Notes: a model not told the origin generated them from the sequence alone. Shown: positions 34,280 to 49,353, counted from the first letter of the stretch. The stretch is DNA of 64,000 bases from Tubiluchus corallicola (GCA_030141605.1 JAQGDQ010000111.1:1-64000), one strand, 5' to 3'. Made by a program: numbers and translations.

Positions 34280-35300
34280 CAGGGCCGGTGCTCGGAAGTG
34301 CGAGGCCCTCTGCCCTACAAAAGCTGAAGATTGGTGTTTTATGCTTGCCAGAAATATTCAAATATCTCAGTCAGGAACAAGTGACAAGAAGAAGTATATT
34401 CGTAGCTTTAATTCTGAATGTTACCAATGGAAAAGTTGGCTTTGCAGCTGTGAAGTAAAAATGCATTGTTTTGCTTCTCGTGTTTGCTGTTTGGACGTGA
34501 TGAAATGTGTCTGAAGCAGCACCCCTATGAATTTTACGAGCTGCCACTTGCTTCATGTAGTACACCTGTCCCAGCTAAAAGTGTTGAGGGCTTGAGACTC
34601 CCCCATTAACCACAATGATATGTACCTGTTGAAGTACCTGTGTGAAATATTTATGTTTTATTACAAGTCAAGATACTTACTGGCATACTGTTTGTGCATG
34701 TACCTTCTAAAAACAGACTTCTGGCTTTTTTTGTTCCAGAAATCTTTCAAAATTATTTCGAAGTCGGTGGTTTTTGTAATGTCATTTTCTGTAGGCAGCA
34801 ATGCCAAATTATTTAGACCTTCTTGTGAAATTGTTGACCGTAGGTATGTTTTAATCAGTTTCAGTTTTGAACAACTTCTTTCACCTGAGGCGACTGTTAC
34901 AAGCATTGTCAAGTAAATTCTCAATGCAATAAAAACATTAGGAAATGCTGTGAGTTTATTGTTCGTTGCCAGGTATTCAGCGCAACCCTCTCTAGTACTA
35001 AATTAAATCATGTGCTAAACATTATGTGCGCTTGGCACAACTAATGTGTTAGGACTCGCCAACTGCCTTTTTAAAAGAAAAATGGCGATGATAAACTGAA
35101 ATTACAAAACAAATAAACAAATGATCAGTAAAAAGTATTGAAACATAGATGTACGATGTCAGACTGAATAGTTTCAGTACATTCCCAGTATCAAGAAACT
35201 TTGTGCGTGCTGGACACTCATTAATTCTTTGCAGCATCCTCAGCTCGAGCGCGTGGCCCAATTTAAAAAAGTCGGTCAAATAGGCTTATAACCAGCCCTG
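34280..35300 (-). mobile_element. hAT transposon remnant with C-terminal dimerisation domain
   Basis: The minus-strand frame at 34661-34990 reads NNKLTAFPNVFIALRIYL, then TVASGERSCSKLKLIKTYLR, STISQEGLNNLALL and a short tail. The SGERSxSKLKLIKxYLRSTxxQERLxxLxLL block is the hallmark of the hAT C-terminal dimerisation domain (ZMYM/TTF-type family). The upstream catalytic part is broken. The proposed tips CAGGGCCGG at 34280 and, in reverse complement, CAGGGCTGG at 35300 are hAT-like, but I find no matching 8-bp duplication, so the bounds are uncertain. Confidence 0.7.
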
Positions 35301-35361
35301 TTCCAGGACTTGGGAAATACCATTGCGAAAATTATTACTAGTCTCATTTCTACCAAAAATG

Positions 35362-35926
35362 AGTTGACATCCTTCTGTCTGGGAAGACAATGGAGTGTGC
35401 GCCAAGAGAGTCAGTTATTGATCACACTGATGGAGGTGCAGCGATGACTGTGGCTGAGCAATCCGATCCTTGATCCGGATTGAACTGGAGTGGCCTCTCC
35501 AGGGCATGCGCCTGGGCAAGGTGTACGGAGATCCTGAGTTGCCCAGACAACAGGAACCCCCTCTCTTCCTCGCTGGTGTAGTCCAAAGGAAAGCGGAGCG
35601 ATACGTCTGGCACCAGGTTGGCTGCAGGAGCTGCCTGAGTCAACGAGCATGCTGCACTGGTCCGCCTTCGGGGCTCCACTCCTGATTTGGAAGGTTTACT
35701 CCTCTACACATGGCCGTTGGGTCACTTGACCTCCTCGGCCCTCTAGCCGTAGGTTGCTTGTGCAGCTCCTCTGCCTAGTGTTGAGATACAGTGTGGGCAT
35801 CCCGCAAGCCTACAACACCTGGTATTCCTAGGCGATCACCCATCCAAGCACTAACCAGGCTCTACGTTGCTTAATTTCGGTGATCAGACGAGAACCGGTG
35901 TTTTCAACGTGATTTGGCTGTAGTCA
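35362..35926 (-). mobile_element. 5S-rRNA-derived SINE, copy 2
   Basis: Same structure and strand as the copy at 14.3-14.9 kb: a 5S rRNA head (about 35924-35815 on the minus strand, with AATTAAGCAACG, GCCTGGTTAGTGCTTGGATG and GGTGATCGCCTAGGAATACC), then the same body to CAGAAGGATGTC. Differences include small insertions near 35475 and 35745 and scattered substitutions; by eye identity is about 90%. A few bases of the A-box and C-box differ from copy 1. Confidence 0.85.
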
Positions 35927-35929
35927 AGG

Positions 35930-38300
35930 TCTACATTTAAATAATCATTAACTTGCAGTAAGTTAAAAAGAATGTACATTTTTAACTTGTCGTTTGCAGT
36001 TTAAGGGTGTTCCTTAAGACTTGCTCCTTGCTGTGTGAATAAATTTGGCCCTTCCTACCAGTGTGATCACAAACTGGGCACAAATTGTAAAATTATGGGT
36101 TACTGCAAGTTTACACTAGTTATTTTTAATTTATACGCTTGCCAGTATGCAATGACTGAAGAGGATTACTTTTTAAAATGTTTTTTCAGGTTTTATAACA
36201 CGTGACACTCCTGCTACACATCCTGTGTTCATGGTGTAACTTATGTGTGTGAGTACCCTGATGCTCTTGTATAATTAAAGGTAAGTCAATTTGCTAATCT
36301 GTTTGAAGTTTTCCACTAAATGTCGCTTTATGTTTTGTTCATAAAAAGTGCGCATTGAGTTCTCAAACAAACGGTCTAGAAGAAAAATGCTAACTTTTTC
36401 AACAGTCTGCAGTTTGGGATTTAGTGAGGGGGAATATTTAATATAGATATGCGTGGGTGTATGGATGCGTGTGTGCATGTGTCCGTGCGTGCATCCGTGC
36501 GTGCATGTGGCTTGGTATATGTGAAGCATTATTCTTCAAGATGTAACATTGAACTGGCAAAAGTACCTTAGTCTGTATGTGTAACTGAGTCTATATCCTC
36601 CTTCAGTGAGTTAACTAGTCAGGGTCAGTATAGCCGACAAAACTGCCCTGAAGCAGATTTTGCTTAGCTGCTAAGCACATGCTTTGACCACTCAGCTATT
36701 CCTGCCATCCTAAAATGTGTTTTGTAATTTTTCTTGTAAAGTTAAGAGTGAATTAGTGAAAGATTCTTGACCTTTTGGAAACAAGAATTTTAAACACGGT
36801 TATTACATGTGAGGCACAGCTTAAAACTGACCAGCTGAATTATTGAATTATGAATTTATTCCACAGCAGCTCAAACATACATATAAATTGATATAACATT
36901 GAAAAAAATAAATAAACTATGCGAGTTACTGTGAGGAGGGGGAAGGAGCATTGAGCTTTCGAGTCCTCCTCCAGATAAGTGAAACAATTGACAATTAACA
37001 TTACATTTTCATCAGTTATAGCATACATTAGAACAAAATAAGTTTTGTTAGTAACTTAAGATCAGGATGTGTAAAATTGTGAGTTAATTATACCGTTGTA
37101 GTAGGTAATTCTTTGATGCTTTTTTAAATTGATAAAGATTAAGAGTTTTCATTTCAGCTTTTGCCAATGAACTTTTTTTATCTTGTAGCAAAAATCATAA
37201 TCGTGTTGTATGAAAATAGGACTTAGCTTCTTTGGGACAGCGGTCATTTAAAATCAAGTCCAATAACCATTTAACTTCACTGCAAGCTTTCACAAGATAC
37301 GTGACCACTGTAAAGTTACCAATGGTGCAGAACATAATGGCAGAAAATGTACATTGATTAACCTACATTAGAATATTAAAAAGATTAGACAGAGAATAAA
37401 CGGTAGGAATAAACTGGAATTTTAAATTATATCTCCAAAAACTTTCCTTTCGAAATTTATCACTTCGTATTATGCTTGAAAGACTGTCTGAAAAAGAAAA
37501 TTCCTAATTATTTAAAATGTTTGCCCACCTAGTATAATGACACTGTTTCACTATCCCAGTATGCACCAAAAAACCTCACTGGTTCACCAATCTCGTTGAC
37601 AAGGTAAAGTAATTTATACTTTTGCTTAGTTAGAGAAGTACGTGCTACAAATGCCGTGATTATTTTTTAAACTTTACGCAACGTTATCTGGACTTGCTTC
37701 AGTTTCTTACTCAAAGGCTAATGCTAAAGTGGCTGTGCCTAACAGCCTTTGCGGAGTTTAAATTTCAAGTTTTCTCCAGTGTTGCTACTAGCTCTGTGCG
37801 CAATAAGACAGCCTGTAAGTGATAGAATTGCGAGACGATCTTTTTTAGCTTTATGTAAGAATAATGTTTTCTTATGCTTTAAGTTACCGTCGTTAAATTT
37901 AATTAATAAAAACGTGGAATAGCTATTATAATTATATAAATATTAATTCAACAGTACGCGTGCAATGAAATAAGGTGAGCTTTGAGCGGTTAGATTAGCT
38001 TTAATGGACGTGCTTCAACCCATTTTCAACATTTTTGACAAAAAGATCACATAGCATGTGAGCGTGAGGCTAGGTTTGATAAATTATTACGGTTCTGGAA
38101 ATTTATTATTTTGTTTAGAAGTTGATTAGCCAATTTTAGAAGTTCTTTAAGATTTTGTTCATTTTCTCGATTTTTCTGGAACACAACTTAAAATCCGTCT
38201 GTTAATTAATGATAACTTATTAATTAATTAGTTTCCATTTACTACGGATAGGTGGCCTTTACTGTTCGTCTAGCATGTATGAGAATTCAGATCTGCTTTG
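35930..38300. other. Intergenic region with possible repeat tails
   Basis: No gene seen. A minus-strand tRNA-like stretch is given separately. Around 36840-37400 the minus strand ends in AATAAATTCATAATTC with short open stretches, which may be the 3' end of a retrotransposon, but I could not confirm RT motifs. Confidence 0.3.
36620..36712 (-). mobile_element. tRNA-like SINE piece (Ser/Leu-type A-box)
   Basis: The minus strand reads GAATAGCTGAGTGGTCAAAG followed by GCATGTGCTTAGCAGCTAAG. This resembles the D-arm and anticodon arm of a class II tRNA, and the A-box matches those at 39381 and 62127. No intact B-box was seen. Confidence 0.4.
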
Positions 38301-38303
38301 GCA

Positions 38304-38380
38304 TATGTGTTGATAGCTCAAATGAGTAGAGCTTGACACATGCAAGTGTGAGGTTCGAGGTTCGAATCCTGTTTGACCTA
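38304..38380 (+). repeat. tRNA-like sequence (pseudo-tRNA or SINE head)
   Basis: A-box-like TAGCTCAAATGAGTAGAGC and a perfect B-box GGTTCGAATCC sit at tRNA spacing. The acceptor stem does not pair and the anticodon stem is imperfect, so it is not a functional tRNA. Confidence 0.5.
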
Positions 38381-38739
38381 CAAATTTTCTCAGCTTTGGT
38401 CTTAATTTATAACTTCGTTTTTTCATTAATTATTTTGCAACTTCCGCACATTGATAAGATACAGTGCAGCTATTTATTCTCAGTTTCTGTAACCAATGAC
38501 TTGTGGCCACATCATTAAATTTTCATGTAAATTGCCTAGCATTTCTGCAAGAATTTATCATAGACAGCGTCCATCTAGATTCCTGTACAAGTTGGATTGT
38601 TGATACATCCACATTTGTGATATTTTTACTGAGTTTACAGCCATGACACTGATGACATTGACAACGACGTGTGAAAGGACTTACCACTTCGACCCTAACC
38701 TTGGAATGGCAAATTATACATAACTTTCAATTTATGGTC

Positions 38740-38776
38740 AATCTCCCTCTCTCTCTTTCTCTCTCCCTCTCCCCCT

Positions 38777-38874
<98 letters not shown>

Positions 38875-38880
38875 TGCCTC
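38740..38880. repeat. (CT)n microsatellite
   Basis: Nearly pure CT run of about 100 bp (38780-38870) with C-rich interruptions on its left. Confidence 0.97.
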
Positions 38881-39375
38881 TTCCAGAAAATATTTTTACG
38901 TTATTATAATATTAATAATTTTGCCTCCCATATTTACATTTGCATTTAAAATGTTTTACACTATACCCGATTAAGTGATTGTTATTTAACGTTTGGATCA
39001 CTGGCGCCTAGACTAGAATTGCATGTTACCAGCAGAAGAAATGCAAGGATGGCATCGACACTTATTCTTCAATGCATAAGTATCTAATATGCAATTATGA
39101 CAGATATTGAGTAATCATAATTATGTTGCGTTTAGTTTTGTGAACCGGAAACTAGTCCACAAATATCAAACAATTCTGTGTATGTACGTAAACCACCACT
39201 GTTTAGATGTAGCCTATTCGCTCTTGATTTTTATTATTTAAATACATGTAAGGCAAATTACTAAAACATCTAAAACTGACGAAGCAATTCCAAAACAATC
39301 TATCATTTAATTTCATAATCAATACCGTCATATCATGTCGTCATCGTTAACTTCATTCACCGCATTTTTGAGGCA
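38881..39375. other. Intergenic sequence
   Basis: AT-rich, no gene or clear repeat recognised. Confidence 0.4.
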
Positions 39376-39377
39376 AG

Positions 39378-39515
39378 ATGATGGCTGAGTGGTCACGACG
39401 GCTACTTTTCGACCGAAGTTTAGTAACGCGGGGGCTAGTCAATGAATGACACGTCAGCACGGTGTTTTATATTCGCTCTGGGTGTCTCGTGTGGGCGTGG
39501 GCTAAGATCATTCTA
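39378..39515 (+). mobile_element. tRNA-like SINE piece (Ser/Leu-type A-box)
   Basis: ATGGCTGAGTGGTCACGACG followed by GCTACTT is collinear with GTGACCGAGTGGTCACGATA followed by GGTACTT at 62127. The similarity weakly continues through to GGTGTTTTAT versus GGGGTTTTAT. Two diverged members of one SINE family are the simplest reading. Confidence 0.5.
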
Positions 39516-39519
39516 TTTT

Positions 39520-39723
39520 TGTATTTTTGGATGTAGCTAAAACACCGTGGCTGATATGAGCTGGAGCGTCTGTTTACTCGTTGTACACTAACAACCGTAT
39601 AGTGTCGCCCTCTAGCTCATATATGAGCTAGAGGGCGACACTATACGGTTGTTAGTGTACAACGAGTAAACAGACGCTCCAGCTCATATCAGCCACGGTG
39701 TTTTAGCTACATCCAAAAATACA
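39520..39723. repeat. Perfect 204-bp palindrome (102-bp arms, no spacer)
   Basis: The left arm starts TGTATTTTTGGATGTAGC and every base to the centre (39621/39622, within TAGCTCATATATGAGCTA) is matched in reverse complement by the right arm ending GCTACATCCAAAAATACA. I compared both arms base by base and found no mismatch. The pairing stops abruptly at both ends. An (AT)n tract follows at about 39735-39760. Confidence 0.95.
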
Positions 39724-39727
39724 TATC

Positions 39728-39761
<34 letters not shown>

Positions 39762-40025
39762 CATCCTCTGTATAGCTTTGAACTAGGACCTGTTAAGCTT
39801 TGAGATCAGTGATCGATATGTGACCCTGGCAAACCAGCGCAACTAGTCAGTGATGGGACCCACCCAGGCCTGGCATGTGAACAGTATACATGTGGGGCAT
39901 GATAAATATAGCCTATGGGTAAATGGCTCTGTGAGGTGGCCTTCTTTTTGCGATGGGCGTCTGTCTCTGGGTAGCCTGGCATAGAAATGCTGTACGCCGT
40001 GTACGTTATCTGTTTCTGTCTTTCG

Positions 40026-40029
<4 letters not shown>

Positions 40030-40109
<80 letters not shown>

Positions 40110-40307
40110 TTTCTCTCTCTCTGCTCTCTCTCTCTCTCTCCTTCTCTCCCTCTCTCTCTCTCTCCCTCTCTATCTCTCTCTCTCTCTGCTCTCTCTCTCT
40201 CTCTCTCTCCGCCCTCTCTCTCTGCTCTCTCTCTCTCTCTCCGCCTCTCTCTCCGCCTCCTCTCTCTCTGCTCTCTCCACTCCCCTCTCTCTCTGCTCTC
40301 TCTCTCT

Positions 40308-40346
<39 letters not shown>

Positions 40347-40365
40347 CCCTCTCTCTCTCTCTCTC
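40030..40365. repeat. (CT)n microsatellite, left of an embedded retrotransposon
   Basis: About 335 bp of CT repeats with scattered G, A and C interruptions, ending directly at CAGATGCAGATG where retrotransposon-coded sequence starts. Confidence 0.97.
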
Positions 40366-43620
<3,255 letters not shown>

Positions 43621-45790
43621 GCGAAAGTTGTGATGACGACTGTTAGAAACACTTTTTCCTTTTTATGCTACTATATAATACTAGTAATATTTGCTTCCTA
43701 TATTTACGATTACACTAATCACACTAGGTTGAACTCTAATATTCAGCACTTATAAATAAGTAACGACCTTCGGATGTTAGCCAGATTCATAACATTTCAC
43801 TGTTTATTTAGGTATTAGTTTGTTTGTTTGCGTGTGTGTCTGTATGTTTGTTTGTTTGTGTGATTGTTCGTTCGTTTCTTATTGTTTTTCAAGCTGCTTA
43901 CATTGTACGTTTTTACATGTATGCAAAATGAATAAACTTGTACATATGCATATGTTGGTGCAGCAAGTCACTAAAGTGCACCCTATAACTCAATTGGCTT
44001 TATAGCTATTTGTGATGTACCAACATAACTGGCCAAATTTTAACCAGCTTGTAGTACAGTTTGGGAATTATAGTCTCTCCCCGTTTATTAAGAATGTTCA
44101 AGTCAGGACCGTTGATGTAATGTAGTCTATTTTTTTCTTCAAATATCAAGTAAATTTAAATTTTAGAAACAAAGTGCTTTTTTCTCTCATATTGTGAATT
44201 TGCGGAAAAATCTATTGGTAGTTAATTGCAAGAGCGTTTAGCTAATAGCATCTCATAAAGTAGTGATAATTACTTTTCAGATGAGCGGAGGAAATGACAT
44301 TTGAGTCGAGAATTGTAACATAATTATAGAACTGTTCCGTGCAGCAGACTTTTCTGAAATTTAGTAGTAATTTAACTAAATTTTTAGTTGAACTGTAACG
44401 TGTTCTGATGGACATAGCTGCTTCAGCACACTTATGATTATAAATACGCTAAAAATTAATTTTGTATTAGACACTTTAGTTTTTGTAAATCTTTTCGATG
44501 TCCTGCACGTATGCTGTACGTGTAGTTTGGAGTTTGAATTTTCCCGACCCCATAGCAAATTCCTTAGATACTGTAGGCGGTACGTATCAGGTCAGTATTA
44601 GCTTAGGCTGGGTGGAGAAACTTTTCTTGTTCAGAGGTGAGAGCTGTACTGTGGTCGTCTCACGTAAAAGGAACGATTTACGATTTTAAGTTTTTGACTC
44701 AGTGGATAAATTTAATTAAACTTATGCCATCCAAATCCGTGGAACATTAAAATGTAATCAATCACTAAAGGATTTAACAGTCTACAAATCGGTTAATTTC
44801 GGCTCATTAGTCTTTGGAAGCCAGATGCAGTAAGTTAAATATGTAACACGTGACAGGGTGATAATGTGCTGACAAAAGCAAATTGTTTATGTCTGTTCTG
44901 AACTGGGCATTTCAAAATCAAGATCTTGTATTTAACAGGCCTTTCTTGGATTTTGTTGAGCTATAAAAAGAACACTTTTCATAATGAAAAGGCAGGGCTA
45001 AGTGGTTTGATTGTGAGATTTGTTAAAATTAACAGTTTTCCAATAAAATTTAGAAGACACTGTGATTTGAAGGTGTTGTGTCAAACGCTGACCAATGAAA
45101 TGTATGAAAAATTTTTGACTCTGTGATTTGATGGGAACATTGAATAGGGTGGCTACCTCACCCCTCAGCCATAATTGTGTCGCCCGGCTTGTACGTGCTG
45201 TACCCTCATACTCTGCCTCTCTCTCTCTCTCTCTGCTGTGCGTGAGTCAGCTTACGTGCTGCAGCTAGGGGCGGGGAGTGCTTGCAGTTTCGATCCATAA
45301 TTATTAAACCTCGGTGCCTGCCACGGCTGCGTCTGGGTCTGTGCATACAACGTTGAATGACTGTAGAAGGAATGTTATACTAGTGCCGTGAGTCTCTGTA
45401 CATACCAGGCTAGCGGAAAAAGGATATAGGCGCGACCCTGTTTGCTGGGGTGGGCAGTACGCCATTACGTTAGTCGTTGTGGGCACGGAATAGTCGGTGA
45501 AGTATTTTAAGGTTATTATTATGATGCTAGCTTGAAGTGGATGATTGTTAATACGAGAAGAGTCGCACACGTCTCAAAAAAGGATAATATAATTTCATCG
45601 ATTAGTGAAGTTAATTAGTGAAGTTCTTAGTCGTATAACAAACGTAATAATACTAATAACTGTTCTGCGCAGTACTTATTCAGGACCGTGTAGTCTAATG
45701 TGCGCAAACGTTAGAATAACTAACAAGCTTCATTGGTGGTTAAAAAAGTGTTGATTACACCCTGAAAATTATTGTACCATAAAGTTTGCG
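43621..45790. other. Region upstream of NAB without recognised genes
   Basis: AT-rich to about 45150, then a GC-richer segment (about 45170-45560) with several CpG and a short CT run at 45218-45235. The latter could be a promoter or 5' UTR exon of NAB, but no splice evidence can be tested here. Confidence 0.35.
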
Positions 45791-45793
45791 TCT

Positions 45794-45807
45794 GTTGCCA
45801 AGGCAAC
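45794..45807. promoter_or_regulatory. RFX-type X-box, perfect inverted repeat GTTGCCAAGGCAAC
   Basis: The 14-mer is a symmetrical pair of RFX half-sites, GTTGCC and GGCAAC, with a 2-bp spacer. It lies about 510 bp upstream of the NAB start codon. The match to the known RFX consensus is exact; function is inferred. Confidence 0.6.
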
Positions 45808-46318
45808 TCGCAGTATGTGCTGTCGCGCGTGCTTTACAAGAAGATTAAAAAAATATTCTGACAGAGATTGCCGAGACTTTATTATTTAATTTGGAGAAAG
45901 TAACTCACGACTTGCGAACTAGAAAAGTTAATGTGTTTATCTTATTGGCAAGCTTACTAATTCACTATTGTAAGCATATACTATTTCTTCGAATGGTGTT
46001 TTTTGTAACAGCAAATCAGCCTCTATGAGAATTTTAAACTATTAAACTTACAGACATGCTATATTAGACATTTTTCACATAAACACCATATGTTTAAATA
46101 CGCACGAAGTGTACCCACTGAGATGTCTGCATTGAGCCAATTCATTATTTGTACCATAAAATTTGCTGACTAAAGCAAAATAACCTTCACTGAAGGTGAA
46201 CATATTATGTGATACTGTTCCAATAGCAAGAGAGTCCTTGTGGACTCCATGTGATAATAATCTTTTAGATCAAACATAGCAAGTGTACCTCCAATAAGTG
46301 GACCTTACAATTCCCGAA

Positions 46319-47911
46319 ATGGCAACAGGGGTGCCAACGAATGCATCTGAACTGCAGCTGTATCGGGTCCTGCAGCGTTCCAACCTGTTATCTTACTACG
46401 ATACTTTCATACAACAAGGTGGCGATGACGTACAGCAACTGTGCGAGGCAGGCGAAGAAGAATTTTTGGAAATAATGGCCTTGGTAGGGATGAGCAACAA
46501 GCCACTGCATGTCAGACGCTTGCAGAAGACCCTTCAGGAATGGGTCAACAACCGAGCGCTGTTTCAGAGGGACATTGTTCCATCTGGTCCGAGCATTACG
46601 GATCCGATACCAAAAGGAATTCTGATGACACTACCAAGCACAAGCATTTCACCAAGATCATCTACCCCTAGTCATGCAAAACCTAATACAGTTGTTGCTG
46701 TTCCCTCCAGTAGTCATGGTAGCCGTGCTGGTACACCAGGATTTGATGAGCCAGAGCCATACGACATGTCAGCCGGAGACTCTAGCAACTTTACTGCCAT
46801 GCAAACACTGCAGATGTATGCCATGGCAACTGGCAGTGAAGGTTCATCAGTATCATCAATGATAGATCAAAGCGGCGTCCTCTCTGATGATCAAATCGAA
46901 AGAATTGCCCAAGCTGCTGATGAGCTGTGCAAGACTTTACCATTATTTGAGCCAAAATTTCCCAGCAACAAGAAGAAAATATCACGCGAGCTTGAAATTG
47001 CTTTGAACATGAGTCGTGACGATCCTATGTACTTAGAAGAAGTTAGGAAATATGCTGCTATATATGGAAGGTTTGATGCTAAAAGAAGATCAGAAAAACC
47101 ACTGACAACACACGAGGTATCTGTAAATGAGGCTGCCACACATATATGTAAGAATATTCCTGCTTTGCTCACGCGTCGAGAAGACTTATTTCCACTTGCC
47201 CGACAGGTTGTCCGTGAAAGTGGCTACGCTTATACCAAAGGTCATTCCAGAGCGCCATCAAAGCCTGCAGAATTTGATGAAGGTGGGTCACATACGAAAA
47301 GACTTCGAACTGATTCCAGCATTCATGGCCGTGATTCAGAAAGCAATAAAGCGATTGAGGCAGAGTTACAGAGAAATAGAAGAGAGGAGAGGATGTCAGA
47401 GTTGAATGCTGAGTTGAAGAAGGTATCAGTGAAGCAGGAGGAAACCAAGGTGATGCTTCAGCAAGCAATTGAAACCCAAAACTTTTTACTAGTCCATGAA
47501 TTGCAAACAGAACTTGAACGGCTAACCACAAAGCAGTTGCTGTATATCACAGAACAAAGCGATCTAATCAAGAAACAGAAGCGCTCGGACAGGTACTTCC
47601 GTAATAAATGTGATGCCGACTGCAAGAGCACTGATGGAGAAGGCGAGGACTCCAGGATGTCGAGTGGAGTCATGTCGTCGCCAGAGGCATCTCAAGATGT
47701 GTCAGAGATTCGGTCAAAGGATATTAGTCAGGTTCCAATAAAAATGAATCCACAGAAGACAAAGCAGTTGATGCGGGAGACACTGTTTGACGAGGGCCTC
47801 CGTGTGGCCCAACAGCATGTCTTGGACAGTGCCGAGGGGCAAGATGAAAAGAGCGTCCAAGCTGCTTCAAATGGAATTGACTATAGTGGCATTAAAAATG
47901 AGCCGCCTTAA
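46319..47911 (+). CDS. NAB: NAB, EGR-binding transcriptional co-repressor, 530 aa, intronless coding sequence
   Basis: NAB proteins bind EGR-family zinc-finger factors and repress their targets. Residues 9-84 form NAB conserved domain 1, almost identical to vertebrate NAB1/NAB2: ELQLYRVLQRSNLLSYY, FIQQGGDDVQQLCEAGEEEF, IMALVGM and KPLHVRRLQK. Residues about 188-315 form conserved domain 2, from LSDDQIERIAQAADEL to FPLARQVVRESGYAY. A charged coiled-coil-like stretch follows (about 345-430), then RETLFDEGLRVAQQHV near the end. VKQE in the coiled coil and IKNE at the C-terminus fit the sumoylation consensus. A TAA at 46295-46297 in frame upstream supports the ATG at 46319. The whole frame is one exon, although vertebrate NAB genes have several coding introns. 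A 3' UTR with AATAAA at 49354 suggests an expressed gene of about 3 kb. Confidence 0.95.
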   Translation: MATGVPTNASELQLYRVLQRSNLLSYYDTFIQQGGDDVQQLCEAGEEEFLEIMALVGMSNKPLHVRRLQKTLQEWVNNRALFQRDIVPSGPSITDPIPKGILMTLPSTSISPRSSTPSHAKPNTVVAVPSSSHGSRAGTPGFDEPEPYDMSAGDSSNFTAMQTLQMYAMATGSEGSSVSSMIDQSGVLSDDQIERIAQAADELCKTLPLFEPKFPSNKKKISRELEIALNMSRDDPMYLEEVRKYAAIYGRFDAKRRSEKPLTTHEVSVNEAATHICKNIPALLTRREDLFPLARQVVRESGYAYTKGHSRAPSKPAEFDEGGSHTKRLRTDSSIHGRDSESNKAIEAELQRNRREERMSELNAELKKVSVKQEETKVMLQQAIETQNFLLVHELQTELERLTTKQLLYITEQSDLIKKQKRSDRYFRNKCDADCKSTDGEGEDSRMSSGVMSSPEASQDVSEIRSKDISQVPIKMNPQKTKQLMRETLFDEGLRVAQQHVLDSAEGQDEKSVQAASNGIDYSGIKNEPP

Positions 47912-49353
47912 GTGACTATTAGACTGAGCCAGTTACCAAACAAAATGTTTATCTGATATTTTTGTTTTGATATTTGAGGGAAGCAGATTATATCTCTATT
48001 AGGTCAAAGCATTCATAAGTATAGACTAAAATGCACTGTAATGTTGCCTTATAAAGCTTTTTATAATACTAAACTGTTTTCTCGTATTAGATTCCTTTTA
48101 GTGTCGACATTTGTAGATTTTTCCAGTTTCAATGTGTGCAAAGATTGTGAAAAGGCCAGTTCATGTTGTTATTGCTGTTGTTTTCTTTATAACTTTATGC
48201 TTAATAGGTTGCAAACCTGTGTTAGTTATTGCATATGTACAAATTTGTGTTATATATGAGTGATGTCGCAGTGCATATATGCAGTTCGTTGTGTGCACTT
48301 GGTAGAGCTACTTTATTCAAGTAATAAAATTTAACTAGTTCAATTAAAAAGAAATGAAATTATTCAGTTCTTGTGACTATCTTTCTTGATTATAATGATT
48401 TGCTGTTACTGTTTATAATGATATAATAATAATAATAATATTTATTTGTAAGTTGAAAAAACTCCAACCTTTATTTTACAATGGGTTTTTGCTATTTGCT
48501 TCTAATTAAATGTTACTGCTTCTGTAACTCACATTTTAAGCATAATCTAAAATGAAAACGCTATTTTTATGTGCTGTGAATTTAGACTTCTCAGTCAGTG
48601 AAATGTTGTAAGTTTAGTTATAATAGGACCCAGATTGTGGCACTTGCTACATTTCCTTAATATATAAACAAATAATTGTGCTCTTGTGAATAAGAATATT
48701 GAATGAAATTCTTATGCCTTGTTATAATTATTCGTGCCATTCCAGTCATCTATAACGTTGCCATTTTGAATGCTCTTTTGTTGCATGTGCTCACTAAATT
48801 TAATTACGGAAAATAATTTGACCAGTTGCCTTGCGTGAAATGTGCTCACTGCAGATACTGTTAACTTTATTGAGAAGCAAGACGTGACAGTTGATGTCTA
48901 TGCCCATTAACTATGTAAGAATTTGGAACTGCTGTTAATAAGTAATATATACTGCTTCTTAGATTATTGTAAAGAAAAGGAATGACACGGAGATATCTAC
49001 AGAGTATGCATTTTGTGAAGTCATTTACCTTGTTCTCTTGATCTGTTTTGCTGTTGTACATAAGAGAAAGTAGATCAGCATCAACAGAAAGTTGCTCCGA
49101 AGCCAGTTGTTAATTTGTTATTGTTGAACATGTTAGTTTTGCCGTGTGCTCACTAGATGGTGCAATGACCGCTAACATCGTTTTGTTAGAGATGTTTTAT
49201 TTTGCTCAAGTATTGTTTCATGTAATATCTTGTAAATACTGGTCACTTGAATTACAGAGGTTTACAGATATTGTGTGATTTTGTTTAATGCGATGAGTTC
49301 ACGTTTGTCGTTGTTGTGGAAGACGTACGCCGTGTTGTGTTTAAACAAATGAC

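Noticed and set aside
38304-38380. Functional tRNA gene
   Set aside because: B-box is perfect but the acceptor stem does not pair and the anticodon stem is broken.
46298-46318. Upstream GTG as NAB start
   Set aside because: A TAA precedes it directly, and the ATG at 46319 is a normal start seven codons later.
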